A DNA stretch of 64,000 nt from Climacium dendroides (GCA_950106755.1 OX467088.1:9036001-9100000), one strand, 5' to 3'. Positions 25,021 through 36,315 are shown, counted from the first letter of the stretch. Notes: a model not told the origin generated them from the sequence alone. Numbers and translations are program-made.

Positions 25021-26738
25021 AGTAAATGCTTGCAAGCAATTTTAGACATTGGGGGGCAATAAACAATTGTATTCATTAGGACAATGAGCTACTTGCCATA
25101 TACATTTGTAACGGATAATAACTATTGAAAGATGTAGAAATCGTTTTAGAGGCTATAAAACTTTCTAGTGCATGAATTCCACACACTTACATTTATGATT
25201 GTAATCTTTTAAGCTTCTAATTGATGATGTAAACTCAACTGAGGCATCTGCATTCACGAGGCTTATACTAGCTATAAGAAATTTTGATATTGCACTGACA
25301 AAGCTTTCCTTACACTAGTTTCAATTCCTTTGTAGTGACTTGTCACTCTTGTGAGTGTCATTATGCACCAAGCATTACTCAAAATAGACTAGCACTAAGT
25401 GGAGTTATGTTGGAGTGATTTTTTTATTCCTATGCAATTTGACTCCCATAATGTGCATCAAGCACATTGCTAAGGCTATCAAGAATCTCATGAGTTCATT
25501 GTTTTGTTAGTATCAAGGTAGGATTCTATGGATCAAGGTGGCATAGATTCTCATTTACACTAATCAAGCTCCTTATTACATTTGTATGCCACTTTTTATA
25601 ATAATATAGAATTTGTGAAACATTAGAGTTAATTGTAAGGTAATCCCTTGTTTATCTACCGTATATTTTTGTTTTTAAGTCCCAAAGGTATGTATACATA
25701 AAAATTTATTGAAATGTTTACATCCTCCTGATATAATTATACCTCTGTAAATTCAAATATTCACAATCAACTCAATAATTGAAATTATACATGAAGAGAT
25801 ATAGAGTTATGGAGATGAAAATTGATTGATGTTTTTTTTCATCTTGTGTTTTTTTTCACCTTTAAGAAATGAGTGCTATTGATAATTCAATGGAATAGAT
25901 TTCACTTAAATAGACCAATTGCTTTCATATAAACTCAAATCTTCAAGCAAATCAAGCATTGAAATCATGAATGAAAAGTTGTTAAGTTTGAAGAATAAAA
26001 AGAAGTGCAAAACTCCAAATTGGTCCTTAAAGGTGCAAGTTTGAGTTTTAGCTATGTTTGCAATTACTTTAGAAGGATGCTAACATTTCAATAAATTTTC
26101 ATTCACTTCTAGGATATAAAAGTAAAAACACAAGGTAGATAAGTAAGGGATGCCTTTACAATTAAGTCCATTGAATATCATGTATTATTAATAAAATTTT
26201 GGCAAATTTGGATTTATTATTTTTAATAAATGATGTTCCAATATTATCCATCCAATGATAAGCAAATACATGGTCTTCACATTTTCATTATCTTCACAAA
26301 ATAGTGTATTGTTCACTATATATATAGAATGGCAATCTCACAACTAAAAATACATCAATAATTGAAAAATGTTCAAATTCTACAAGATGTCTTCAAATTT
26401 TTTGAATCCCAAAGTCTTCACTTTGAGGTCCTCGTAAGAAAAATTTATACTATTTTTGCCGCACCTTGTGCACTAAAGATTTTTTCTAACTCAACTTTAA
26501 AAGTAATAATAGTAATATAGTTGAAATTCATAGTTAAGGTAGTTATGGTCACTTTAAACATATATCAATTTTAAAAAATTATTTTCAAAGTTATTTTGGT
26601 AGGAAATATATTTCAAAATATCAGTGCGATAGTCTTTTGTGGTTTCAAGGGTTTGGAACATTATTGAATACCTATACTACCAGAAGTTTAGGTTGAAATT
26701 TAGAAAATTCAATCTTCCATTTGACTAGCATTTATTGT
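25021..26738. other. AT-rich intergenic stretch, nothing recognised
   Basis: About 1.7 kb without a usable open frame or RNA gene. Some words near 25680-26110 (ATTTTTATTGAAATG) recur in both orientations, hinting at old foldback debris. Confidence 0.5.
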
Positions 26739-26969
26739 TTAACCCATAAATGACACAACGACCATTTTTTGGTCGATGAATGACAAAGAATCATTGTGTG
26801 TAGGATAGATGTGCAACTATTCATCCTCGAAATTTTATATGAGAAGGCGAGGTCTTGTTCAGTAGTTTGACTTCCAATGACTACTATAGGATTTTCTCAA
26901 GCTAACTATTCACACAATGCCAAAAAGGGATGATTTCCACAGTCACAAGCCCATTCTTTAAGGGTTTAA
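26739..26969. mobile_element. short TTAA element
   Basis: TTAA-CCCATAAATGACACAACGACC on the left and CATTCTTTAAGGGT-TTAA on the right enclose about 223 bp. Internal words GATGAATGACAAAGAATC, GCAACTATTCATCCTCGAA and TAGTTTGACTTCCAATGA are shared with the elements at 4720 and 5445. Confidence 0.55.
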
Positions 26970-27282
26970 AGGGAATTTTAAAATAACTAAATCTATACAT
27001 ATTAAGTCTATGAAATGAATTTCTTTTTGCATGAATTTTGAACATGAATTTTTTTTCCTAGTGAATGACCATCTTCATAGAGAGGTTATAAATTTCATGA
27101 AAAAAAAGGGATGACGAGGAAGATGGAGCCCAAAGAGAAAGTGGTTTCTTTTTGTTTTGTTTTTTCAAATCTCCAACAACAAGCACCATTGGTGTGGAAT
27201 TCTCTATTTGAACAACCATGAAGTTAAGATTAGTCCCTGTTGATTTAGGCCTTTTGGAAGGTCTTTTATGAGGCCGAATCAT

Positions 27283-27548
27283 CCACAGAGGGCTGATTAT
27301 GCCACAGAGGGTCGATTCTACCACAGAAGGTCGATTCTACCACGAAGGGCCAATTATGCCACAGAGAGCTGATTTTGCCACGGAGGGCCGATTCTGCCAC
27401 AGAGGGTCGATTCTACCACGAAGGGCCAATTATGCCACAGAGAGCTGATTTTGCCACGAAGGGCCGATTCTGCCACAGAGGGTCGATTCTACCACGAAGG
27501 GCCAATTATGCCACAGAGAGTTGATTTTGCCATGGAGGGCCGATTCTG
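27283..27548 (+). repeat. 19-bp minisatellite, 14 monomers, with 76-bp higher-order unit
   Basis: Monomers of the type CCACAGAGGGTCGATTCTA follow each other without gaps. From monomer 3 onward four variants repeat in fixed order (ending GATTCTA, AATTATG, GATTTTG, GATTCTG) three times, giving a 76-bp higher-order unit. A frame reads through part of it, but the 19-bp period changes frame each monomer and it is probably non-coding. Confidence 0.9.
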
Positions 27549-27665
27549 CTACGGGAATGAGATAGGAACGTTGCGGGAACTACTCTTAACGTTAGAGAAC
27601 GTTCCATTGAGGGCCAATTTTGCTGTGGAGCTCGCCCTACTAGGCTCGCTCCATTGCAGAACAAT

Positions 27666-27785
27666 GTTTTTTTTTGGAACAGTAGAGGCTTGCATGCCCT
27701 CACACTAGTGGCGCACTTATGGAGGGATTAGTTCAGATAGACTAAAATCGTCTGACAGTAGCGACAAATCGCCAGAAAAAAAAAA
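27666..27785 (-). repeat. short interspersed repeat, copy A
   Basis: Core of about 100 bp between a T run and an A run (GGAACAGTAGAGGCTTGCATG ... GACAGTAGCGACAAATCGCC). Nearly the same core lies at 31044-31156, so the 7TM/tRNA block of arm 1 is bracketed by direct copies. Confidence 0.7.
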
Positions 27786-28361
27786 CCTGCTGAAGAATCG
27801 ACCCTGGATGGAACGTTTTTTTGGTACATTTTAGAGTCCTCGTTGATTGAAGGCTAGCAATCCCAATCAGTGGGGGGGCTCTTGCATGATTGCAGAAGCC
27901 CCCCCTATACCCGTGCCCGCAGCTTCCCTGCGTTCCGTGTCCTTCTTGTATTGCTCCTCGCTTTTCCTCGCAGCCTCCCCTGCCATAGCCACGGACCTCA
28001 CCGTCCCGTCTCAGCCCCATTTCTCAGTCCCTTTCCCGCGAGAGAAGCTTGCCACACCTTATGATAGAGGATACACCGAAATCGCTGCACATTTGAACTT
28101 TTCGGCGCCCCAAACGGGTGGAAGACGAAGCAGGTCGAGATACTAGGGTTTGGTTTGGGATTCAATACGAGATCCATGAATGTAAGGTCGGGAGGGTGGT
28201 GATGAGCGTGCAAGCGCTGGATCTCTGTTGGGGTTGCATCCCTTTTGTGAAATTTTCGGTGCTTGTGGAGGAGAGAATTTTTGGGGAGAGAGGACTTGTG
28301 GAGTAAGAGAGGTTAGGTTCGTGGTGATTCGTAGTGGGAGGCATTCGAAGGGAGTGTCAAC

Positions 28362-29657
28362 ATGGGGGCGATGGATGGTTTGCTGAGGGCGCTTGTGGTG
28401 GTGTTGGTGGCGGTATTATTGCCTTCGGCGCTTGGGGAGATCAAGCACTTGGAGATTAGGGATGACGCGCGCGCCATTATTCCGTTTGAGACGTTCGGAT
28501 TTTCTGTCGGTGGCGAGGTTGCGATTAATGTGTCAAATGTGGTGGTGAAGGAAGCAGGAGCGGATAGGAGCCGGATGGGATTCTTTCTGTCCACCATGGA
28601 GGATCTGTTGCCCGTGCTGAGCAGTTTGGAGGCGCAGGGGAAGAACTGCCTCCTGGACAGCGCGCTGATGCACAATCTGTTTACGTTGGCCGACACGGAA
28701 AAGTTCAACCTCACGCACCTGGTGTCATCTTCGAACGAGTACAGCCTGTTCTTCGAGAGCTGCGTGAAGACAGAGATCTCGATGGACGTGACGACGTCGA
28801 TGTATAATGTGGAGAATGGGTACAAGGATTTCTTGCCTGTGGGGCAGACGGAGCTTCCGCGGATGTACTTCTTGTTCTTTTTGGCGAATGTGGCGTTGCT
28901 GGGGATTTGGATCTACATGTGTTGGAGCCAGCGTCTGTCTGTGCACCGCATCCACTTTTTGATGGGTCTGCTGGTGGTGTTGAAGGCTTTGAACATGATC
29001 TGCGAGGCGGAGGACAAGCAGTATGTGAAGCGTACCGGCACTGCGCACGGTTGGGATGTGGCGTTCTACATTTTCAACTTTTTGCGTGGTCTGCTTCTGT
29101 TCAGCGTGATCGTGCTGATCGGGACGGGTTGGTCTTTTCTGAAGCCTTTTCTGCAGGACAAGGAGAAGAAGGTGTTGATGGTGGTGATTCCGCTGCAGGT
29201 GTTCGCGAACACTGCGTTCATCGTGTACGACGAGGCCGGTCCGTCGACGAAGGACTTTTTCACGTGGAAGCAGGTTTTTCTTTTGCTGGACATCATCTGT
29301 TGTTGCGCGGTGCTTTTCCCGATCGTGTGGTCGATCAAGCACCTGCGTGAGGCGTCTCGCACGGACGGGAAGGCGGCCCGTAACCTGGTGAAGCTGACTC
29401 TGTTCCGTCAGTACTACATCGTGGTGGTGAGCTACATCTACTTCACGCGCATCGTGGTTTTCGCGCTGTACACGGTGACCGTGTACCGTTACCGCTGGAC
29501 GAGCAAGTTCGCGGAGGAGGCTGCGAATTTGGCGTTCTACATCTACACGGGATACAAGTTCCGTCCGGTGGTGCACAACCCTTACTTCGTTTTGGACGAC
29601 GACGAGGAGGAGGCGGCGGCCCTGGAGGCTCTGAAGGACGACGAGTTCGACCTGTGA
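28362..29657 (+). CDS. Lung_7-TM receptor family protein (GPR107/GPR108-like), arm 1 copy
   Basis: Intronless 431-residue membrane protein. Residues 1-25 are a hydrophobic signal peptide (LLRALVVVLVAVLLPSALG). Residues 26-165 form the luminal or extracellular domain (IKHLEIRDDARAIIPFETFG) with two visible cysteines (96, 134). Seven hydrophobic segments follow: about 168-187, 195-214, 231-253, 270-290, 303-323, 347-370 and a shorter one at 383-397. The tail is acidic (LDDDEEEAAALEALKDDEFDL). This is the architecture of the plant and animal Lung_7-TM family (Golgi/endosome-type proteins; some plant members have been proposed as candidate GPCRs). GC-rich coding in AT-rich surroundings. It differs from the 50939-52234 copy at 13 residues, all within the first 164. 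The start is supported by homologous 5' flank and the signal peptide. Confidence 0.93.
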   Translation: MGAMDGLLRALVVVLVAVLLPSALGEIKHLEIRDDARAIIPFETFGFSVGGEVAINVSNVVVKEAGADRSRMGFFLSTMEDLLPVLSSLEAQGKNCLLDSALMHNLFTLADTEKFNLTHLVSSSNEYSLFFESCVKTEISMDVTTSMYNVENGYKDFLPVGQTELPRMYFLFFLANVALLGIWIYMCWSQRLSVHRIHFLMGLLVVLKALNMICEAEDKQYVKRTGTAHGWDVAFYIFNFLRGLLLFSVIVLIGTGWSFLKPFLQDKEKKVLMVVIPLQVFANTAFIVYDEAGPSTKDFFTWKQVFLLLDIICCCAVLFPIVWSIKHLREASRTDGKAARNLVKLTLFRQYYIVVVSYIYFTRIVVFALYTVTVYRYRWTSKFAEEAANLAFYIYTGYKFRPVVHNPYFVLDDDEEEAAALEALKDDEFDL

Positions 29658-30471
29658 AGTGGGTCGGAGTGTCCTGGGCATTGCATTGACGTGGAGGCGC
29701 TGGTTGATGGGTAGGCCAGCTTTCCTGCTGTGCTGTTTTCTGCCTTTGGAATATCATTCGCCAGGCGACGCGGGTTGGGGTGTGACGGCAAGGCAATTCA
29801 AGGCATGGCAAGGCAAGGCTTCTGTTGATCCTTTGCGGAGCTAGATATTTTTGGTCATAACGTGCGAGCATGACGAGGACGTGAGGCTTCGTGTGCGAAG
29901 CGCCTCCTCCATGAGAAAGCAGCTCCAAGCTGGTTGTATTCCATTAGAGTAAGTCTGTCGGTTCTGTGCGTACTAGTGTAGTTAGGTTTAGGGGGGAATT
30001 GGTTTCGGGTTAGTCAGGCGCGTGTTGCACGTTGCAACTTGGTTGTAGTGGTTTTGGAGGATGGCGCGTTGCGCATGGGTGTCTGTTCTTTTGTTTGGAG
30101 GCCTCTTTCCGAGGTGGCGGGGGTGTCATCCTCAAGTTGTACCCGGGTTCGTATTCCCATTTCTTGACGCTTCAACTGATCAGGCACCATCCTGGACCTT
30201 CGTCACTATTGTTTGTTTGGCCTCGAGAGTGGTTGTTTGGCGAGTGTTTTTCCCTTGGATGTAATGTCCGCGAGTGGTATATGCGAGTATTGTTGCTTTC
30301 GTTTGCAGTGATGTTTTTAATTGGAGAGCATTGGAGCGTGATTTGTAGCGGATCGAGAGGGTAGAGAGTGTTTCCTGACGTGGGTTAGTTGTCCGTGGAG
30401 CTTTTTTTCGTCATCGCCTTTAGCCTGTGTAGTCCTTTGTCTCCACGGAGCGAGTTTGTGATTCCGAGTTT
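29658..30471 (+). other. 3' flank of the 7TM gene up to the tRNA
   Basis: About 810 bp that reads as identical in both arms. It probably contains the 3' UTR. Several open frames occur in it on both strands, but they have no domain and are Pro/Arg- or Gly/Phe-biased by base composition. Confidence 0.6.
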
Positions 30472-30543
30472 GCGTCTGTAGTCCAACGGTTAGGATAATT
30501 GCCTTCCAAGCAATGGACCCGGGTTCGACTCCCGGCAGACGCA
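30472..30543 (+). tRNA. tRNA-Gly (anticodon TCC)
   Basis: 72-nt cloverleaf: acceptor GCGTCTG pairs with CAGACGC, discriminator A. The D arm carries GTCCAACGGTTAGGA, the anticodon stem ATTGC/GCAAT encloses loop CTTCCAA (anticodon UCC), and the T arm CCGGG-TTCGACT-CCCGG is perfect. No CCA is encoded and no intron is present. A T run follows at 30553, suitable as Pol III terminator. Duplicated at 50053-50124. Confidence 0.97.
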
Positions 30544-30986
30544 TCCATTTGTTTTTGATTTTGATGATTTCTTTTGTTATGAGTCTGCACACAGTGGTAG
30601 TGCCGAACTCTAGAGCCAACTGGTGATGTTTTTCGCTCGATGTTTCCACGTAGAAGTGTGAGTTGTCAGCCGCGTCGTACAAATGTACCAGTTGAGAGAA
30701 GTGAACAATGTTGGAATCGTTAGAAACTTCCTGCCTCCCGCATCTCTCTCGTTTCTACGATGCTCTACCGTAAATGCCGACTGCATTTTCTCTTGTTTGA
30801 GCATGTGAGTCCTTGTTTCTTGTGTGTTCTATTTCTTGCTGTGTCCGAGGCAATGCGTTCCATTTAGGCCAGGTGCTCATCTCTTTGATTCTCTTTCCAC
30901 AGTTCGTTTTATGTTTCGTGTGTGTCGAGGTGTGCGGAATAGCCGGATTGCGTGGTTTCGGGTTCCAGCAGCCTGACTGCTAAATT

Positions 30987-31166
30987 TTTTTTTAATTGTG
31001 ATCCCCGAGTTGCTATTATGCCTGTTTCTCGCATGAGTCAGTGTTTTTTTGAACAGTAGAGGCTTGCATGCCCTCACACTAGTGGTGCATTTATGGAGGG
31101 ATTAGATAAGCTAAAATCGTCTGACAGTAGCAACAAATCGCCAGAAAAAAAAAAAACTGCCTTGAG
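30987..31166 (-). mobile_element. 180-bp SINE-like retroposon insertion, copy B, with 9-bp target duplication
   Basis: TGCTAAATT occurs on both sides (30978-30986 and 31167-31175), while arm 2 has the same 9 bp once (AATTTAGCA at 49610-49618), giving an empty site. Read on the minus strand the insert ends in an A run against the duplication, as after target-primed reverse transcription. Its core 31044-31156 is the same repeat as 27666-27785. Confidence 0.65.
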
Positions 31167-31180
31167 TGCTAAATTGCGTT

Positions 31181-31460
31181 AGCCCTAAAGGACCGGGGCT
31201 GTTTTTTTCAAGAATAATTGTCAAAAAACTTCCTCATTTTTAGCGCATTGCCCAAAGTTGGAAATATATATGTAACTTCAAGTCTACAGAAGATTAGCAG
31301 ACTGCTATGAAAATGTGTTTTTCTTTTCTCAAAATTGTCCTCACATAGGTAACAAGTTTTGACTCCTCTCAGTAGGTGGCTTGAGAACTAAAATTTATTT
31401 ATTTTTGGACAATTTTATGCCATATTTTGTTAATTACATACATGCCAAATTCTTAAGTCA
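31181..31460. mobile_element. fragment with TTAA-element terminus
   Basis: Starts TTAGCCCTAAAGGACCGGGG, matching the CCCCTAAAGGACCA ends of the 46240 and 52913 elements (TTAA mutated to TTAG). I cannot find the other end. The words GCATTGCCCAAA and TCAAGTCTACAG indicate kinship with similar debris at 49480-49560. Confidence 0.4.
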
Positions 31461-32387
31461 AGTCATTAGAAGAGATTTAGGGGATTGGGAGATTGTTTCA
31501 AAAAAAAAGGGTTAAAAATCTTGAAATGAAAAAGAAATAGGAAATTTCATTTAAAAATAAATAAAATTCCGGCATGGCAGTCGCTCGACCACGTGGTCTA
31601 CCATGTCGTATTCCCAGCAATTCCCGCAGTGTGGGAACTGTTGGGAACATGGAGCCCTCCATTGCGTAGGAAACTCATCTAATGGTTCTTAGCTAAAGGT
31701 TCCTCAAAGATGCCCAAATTGCTTGATAAGCCTAAATTATGGGGGAACATAATTTTTGATACGGGCACTTGATAAAAAAAAAAGTTAACCCATTCATAGG
31801 GCATAACAAACCTTGAGTATAAATTTCATTAGACCAAAATTGACTTTGTAGGAACGCACTAGAGATTCTAAATTTTTTTTTACTTATGTTGGACACTTGG
31901 CCCTTTAGAGTTGATAGCAGATGAGAAGACTTGTTAGGTATTTATGAGTTTTAAAGTAAGCTATTTAGGTCGAGGTGGTTTAGTTTGTAAAACTCTTGTT
32001 GGCTTATCTATAGAAATAAGGTGATCAAAATAAGGTGATCAGAGTCGAGTGCAAAGCAAAATTTGTAAACAAGCCAACATTTGCATTTTAGAACGCACCT
32101 TGAAGTACTATGAAGACCATCTTATTTCTAGAGATGGCTGATTTTTGCAACCACTATCACATACCACAAGACTTTTGTGAAAAAGAATGAACCAAAATCA
32201 AAAGAGAATCTAAACCTTCTACAGGACTCGTTTGTAATAGCAAATCACAAAAACCCCAAAGAATATGCACTTCACAACCATCATCATATTGAGGAGTTGG
32301 AAGAACTAAGCTTATCCATTGGATATGGCAACCAAATCAAAAACTCAAAAGTCAACATTCACAACAAGTTGTTATTGACATTTGAGG
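31461..32387. other. intergenic stretch, nothing recognised
   Basis: AT-rich. 31560-31700 shares words with 6870-6960 (CCATGTC, CAATTCCC, GGGAACT), suggesting an old dispersed repeat. Confidence 0.4.
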
Positions 32388-32641
32388 TTTGTCAAATAAA
32401 AAAGACATGAAACCACTGGTCACATTTTCATTCCTAGTAGTTGGTTGCTAGCAGAGATCACTATCAATTCTATTTGTCAAATAAAAAAGATATGAAACCA
32501 CTGGTCACATTTTCATTCCTAGTAGTTGGTTGCTAGCAGAGATCACTATCAATTCTATTTGTCAAATAAAAAAGATATGAAACCACTGGTCACATTTTCA
32601 TTCCTAGTAGTTAGTTGCTAGCAGAGATCACTATCAATTCT
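32388..32641 (+). repeat. 85-bp tandem repeat, three copies
   Basis: Copies begin at 32388, 32473 and 32558 (TTTGTCAAATAAAAAAGAYATGAAACC ... CACTATCAATTCT). They differ at only a few positions, so the array is recent. Confidence 0.93.
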
Positions 32642-33769
32642 TAATTGAAGGAACACAGTTTCTTCTTTGTCCTTGCAAAAAATCATCTCTTCTATGAGGC
32701 TAAGGAAGACTTTGAATAGAAAGTTGGGAACAAGCAAGACTTACTTAAAAGTCTATAGCCAATCATGACCTTTAAATAGAATATGGAATCGTCTAATATC
32801 TTTGGAGAATAGTTGTCTTCTTATTTAGAATGATCACACAAGAAATGGCGTGAGAAACATCTGAATTCAAAAACAAATTGGCTCTTGCAAGATTGTAAGC
32901 AAAATAATCTTTCTAGACCTTTTGAATTCATCTCCAATTTTAAGTGCACTTCTACACATTGGTTCAAATAGTAACCTCTATGTAGCCTTACATGATTCCT
33001 TATGGAATAACATTCCAAAAAACTTGATATATCAAAGAAACAAGTTGATCCTCAAGCAAATTGCTCAAGAGGTTGTGCCACTCACTAGTTGAAAAGTTCA
33101 AAAAGCAACACATCTAGTTTGTGCTATAAAAACGTTCTCTTAACACCAAAACATCTTCACATCCATGAAGATCAAATAGTTTATCCTCTTTAAAAAAGCA
33201 TTGGTTTAAAAGCCTTCATTGGCACCCACACCTTGGCACCATTTTGAGATTGAAACTATGTGATGAAATACAATCATGATCCAACGTCATGCTGATTCAA
33301 TTTTTTGTGCAACACAAACATTCAGTCACTTGCAAGTGCGTATTGCATCACACATGTTCCTTTAGATTGAAAGAGTAAATTACAATCCAAAAGCTCTAGT
33401 TCCCTTGTTCGAGGTCATATGTACATAAACTTGAACTTTTCAAATAGAAATATTTGCAATGACTATTCTTATATTTACATGAACGTTCTCAAATGTGACT
33501 CCAAGATGGTGTTGCTCTACTCCATTGCCTTGAAATAGAATCATATGTTTCTATTGTGTAACAGCCTTTCTTTCTACCTATTGTCAAAAGCGAAACAAAT
33601 AGATTTTATATATTTCAAATAGAATTTGAAGTAAGAAAATCCATTCTTAGTATATTTTCTTTATTCTGTGGGGTAGAAATAGAGGAATTACTAGAGTTAT
33701 GGATTAGCAAACCGTAGGGGCTCTTAATTGAGGTAAAATGGTTAAGGAGGAAATTTGCACTTTCCGTCC
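32642..33769. other. intergenic stretch, nothing recognised
   Basis: About 1.1 kb AT-rich, no supported gene or repeat. Confidence 0.5.
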
Positions 33770-34170
33770 TAACTGGAAACCGGAGCCTGGATAGTTGTCC
33801 AAAAAGTATTTTCAAAGACTTTTTGCAGTCTCGGAACTAGATCCGGAATCAATCCGGAACTATTCCGAACTAACGGATCCAGAATCCAGAAATGTCTAGG
33901 ATCCGGATGAAGATCCGAATAGGATCCGGAATCCGGAAAATGATTCAGAATAGAAGCCTCATACCGGGCGGCAAAGAAGACGACTCCGACTGGAAGCGGA
34001 AAGGGTGGATCCAGAACGGACAATTCCGGAACGGATCCAGAATTTTAGGGATTTCCGGAAATTTAGGACGTTCCGGAAATTTAGGAAGATCCAGAACTTT
34101 AGGAAGTTCCGGATTTATAGGATCTGACGCTAATCTTTCTGGATATTCCAGGGTGTTCAATGATTGGTTG
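33770..34170 (+). repeat. CCGGA-rich degenerate minisatellite
   Basis: Irregular tandem words GGATCCGGAAT, GATCCAGAAC and TTTAGGAAGTTCCGGAA. The section 34010-34110 repeats every 20-21 bp. An open frame here gives a Gly/Arg/Ser/Leu-rich repeat, which follows from the DNA repeat. Confidence 0.75.
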
Positions 34171-35090
34171 CCTGGATTTCCGGGTTTCTTTTCAGGCTTT
34201 TAGGTGTTGACTTTCGGTTTTCAGTTAGTATTTAATGGTAGGCAAAGTTAGTTGTCCGCCATTCCATTCGAATTCCATCCTAGTGCTTTCACGTATGTTA
34301 CTTCAATTTCTTTCTTAATCTAAGTCAGGTGGGGTACTACTAGCTGCACTTTGCTTACAAAGTTTTAGCTGGTGTATGCGTTTGTGTTGTATCCACGTAC
34401 TGGAGCAAGAGAGGGACAAGAGAGGAGGAGCCTGGATCTTGAACGACGGATCTCTTGGGTGTTGAGGTAGTCGGGAGGGGATGCAATCTGAGTGAGGGAG
34501 TGTAAGTGTTACGCACCTTCAAATTGCCGGAACGGCGATCCGGGTAGAGAGGTAGAGGTCCCTGCGAGTCCAGAACCAGGGAAGTTCTATATGGAGATAA
34601 GCGACCGCTAGAGGAGGGACCTCCGACTACTCCGGAAGGTCTACCAACCTCCACATTAGTACGCTGTCTTTCCCTTGGAAATCTACTCCCTTGAGTCTAG
34701 AAGTTCAAATCCGTCGTTGTAGTAAGAGGGATGTGAGAGTTTCTTTGTGTGATCTGTTTCCGGATCGGCCAATCCAGAAGCTGTGAGAGAATACTTCTCC
34801 CTCCTCATAATACAATTCCATTGTCTGGGTATGTTGTTCATTAGATTTAGAATGCAGAGAGGTTAGTTACACAAGTGGTGAGTCTCCACCCCTTTCTAGA
34901 TTAAGGGCGGACCCTCTGAGGGTAAAATAGAGGCAACAAAAAACCATAAACTAGGGAGAGACGGAACTAGGTTCGGGATGAGGTCCGAGTCCAGAACAGA
35001 ATCCGGAATGTACTAAGTTTCCAGAACAAGGTGAGGAAGTGATACGAAGATTCTTATTGAGAACTCATTGGATGCAAGTGAATATGAAAG
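34171..35090 (+). other. GC-richer block, probably retroelement-derived
   Basis: Composition differs from the neighbours. CCGGA/CCAGAAC words of the minisatellite recur at 34520-34640, 34760 and 34970-35030. CACAAGTGGTGAGTCTCC near 34875 could be an LTR-leader junction, but no partner LTR or pol gene was found. Confidence 0.3.
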
Positions 35091-36315
35091 AAGTACTGCC
35101 ATGTTGGCCTTTGCTTCTTCATATGCTCGATTGAACCCTATACTCATGGTTCATTCTTTGAAAGTTGGCAACGCAAGTGGGTGATTTCTAACATTGGTAG
35201 ACGTACCAAGACAAGCACCAACAATTCCCTTGGAAATCTATTCCAAAGGACAAGATTCATCAAGGCACATGAAGTGTGAAGTGGCCATATGCAATAGGCG
35301 TCCTAACTTCACCATCCTTAACTTCACCATCCTAAATAGGCATACCATGTTCTAGAAAGCCATTCAACTTCCCTCCCAAGGGCTTTGCTATTTGAAGGTT
35401 GTCTTTTGGTTGTGCACCACCAACATGGTCTTCCATCATCGCCATCTCTCTAGATTCATCTAACCTTGATCAAAATTATCCTTTACACAACCAAAACCAG
35501 GTGAGAAAACAATTTGCTACAACCTCTTGAAATATGAACTCTAGTTTGAGAAAGGTAACCTCTACCCGCAAGGTACAGTCGTTGAGTTTGGTACCATTCT
35601 TTCTCCATGAGCTTGGAAGTGGTCCAGTACTACTCAAGCCCTAAAATGAGCTTCATAATTTTTGTTTTTCCATTTACACCCTGAGGTTCCTCTTTTGGTT
35701 TCATCATTTTGTGTATCAATTTAGCAACTCACTTTGGTGCAACAACTGAAATATATCATATGGTGTAGTGAGCGCAATCATATGTACATGGAATTGTAGA
35801 ATCGCATGAAAGTAATTTGAACACAAAAGACTAAAGAAATGAATTGCACTAGCATTGATTCAATTCATATTTAATTAATTTCCTTTAGTTATTGACAAAC
35901 TCCAATAGCAAAAGCGATTGTAACAAAGCATACAATGTATTGAAAAGAGTGAATCCTCTTGTTCCTCCATTCTCCCCCCCCAAATTAAGAGTTGTTGATT
36001 TTTTAAAAAAAATTCTCTCCTTTGTTGTTGATCTTAAAAAAAAAACTGTATATATGGATATGGTACAAATACTATTTAGATACAGATTTATACTAATATA
36101 GGAACAATAGGAATACGGTATGAGACACAGAGTACAGGGTACGGATACATGTAAGGAATATATCCCATATCAAATGCCACCCCCATCCCACTTGAAAATT
36201 ACAAAGGGGTGGAATTGGGGGAGGTACAAAATTTTTTAATTTAATTTAAATTAAACAATTCAATTTAATTTTTTTTCAATTTGGGAATGAAAAAAAATTT
36301 ATTTAATTTTATTTT
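35091..36315. other. intergenic stretch, nothing firm
   Basis: Low-quality open frames only. On the minus strand 35330-35470 reads MAMMEDHVGGAQPKDNLQIA, a possible coding relic without an assigned family. Confidence 0.35.

Larger units (their letters stand above)
27950..30986. repeat. inverted repeat arm 1 (pairs with 49610-52650)
   Basis: Contains the 7TM gene and tRNA-Gly. From 28362 to 30986 every position pairs with 80596 minus the position in arm 2, with no indel. 29025-30986 reads as identical in both arms. The 5' coding part is diverged at scattered sites, and the region 27950-28361 is recognisable but heavily diverged (shared CCATAGCCACGGA, GTGGTGATGAGCG, GGTGGTGATTCGTA-TGGGAGGC). 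Confidence 0.9.

Noticed and set aside
27451..27708. 85-residue repetitive frame
   Set aside because: Runs through the 19-bp minisatellite, whose period is not a multiple of three.
28725..29681. 318-residue open frame antisense to the 7TM gene, rich in His, Gln, Arg
   Set aside because: It is the opposite-strand image of GC-rich coding DNA; no domain, and the mirrored copy has the same property for the same reason.
29443..29928. 161-residue Pro/Arg-rich frame, present in both arms
   Set aside because: Antisense to the end of the 7TM gene and its 3' flank; its conservation follows from the arm identity.
32388..32641. CRISPR-like array
   Set aside because: The repeats follow each other directly without unique spacers and the genome is eukaryotic.
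33892..34203. 103-residue frame with Gly-Asn-Leu-Gly-Arg-Ser repeats
   Set aside because: Produced by the CCGGA minisatellite, no start context or homology.
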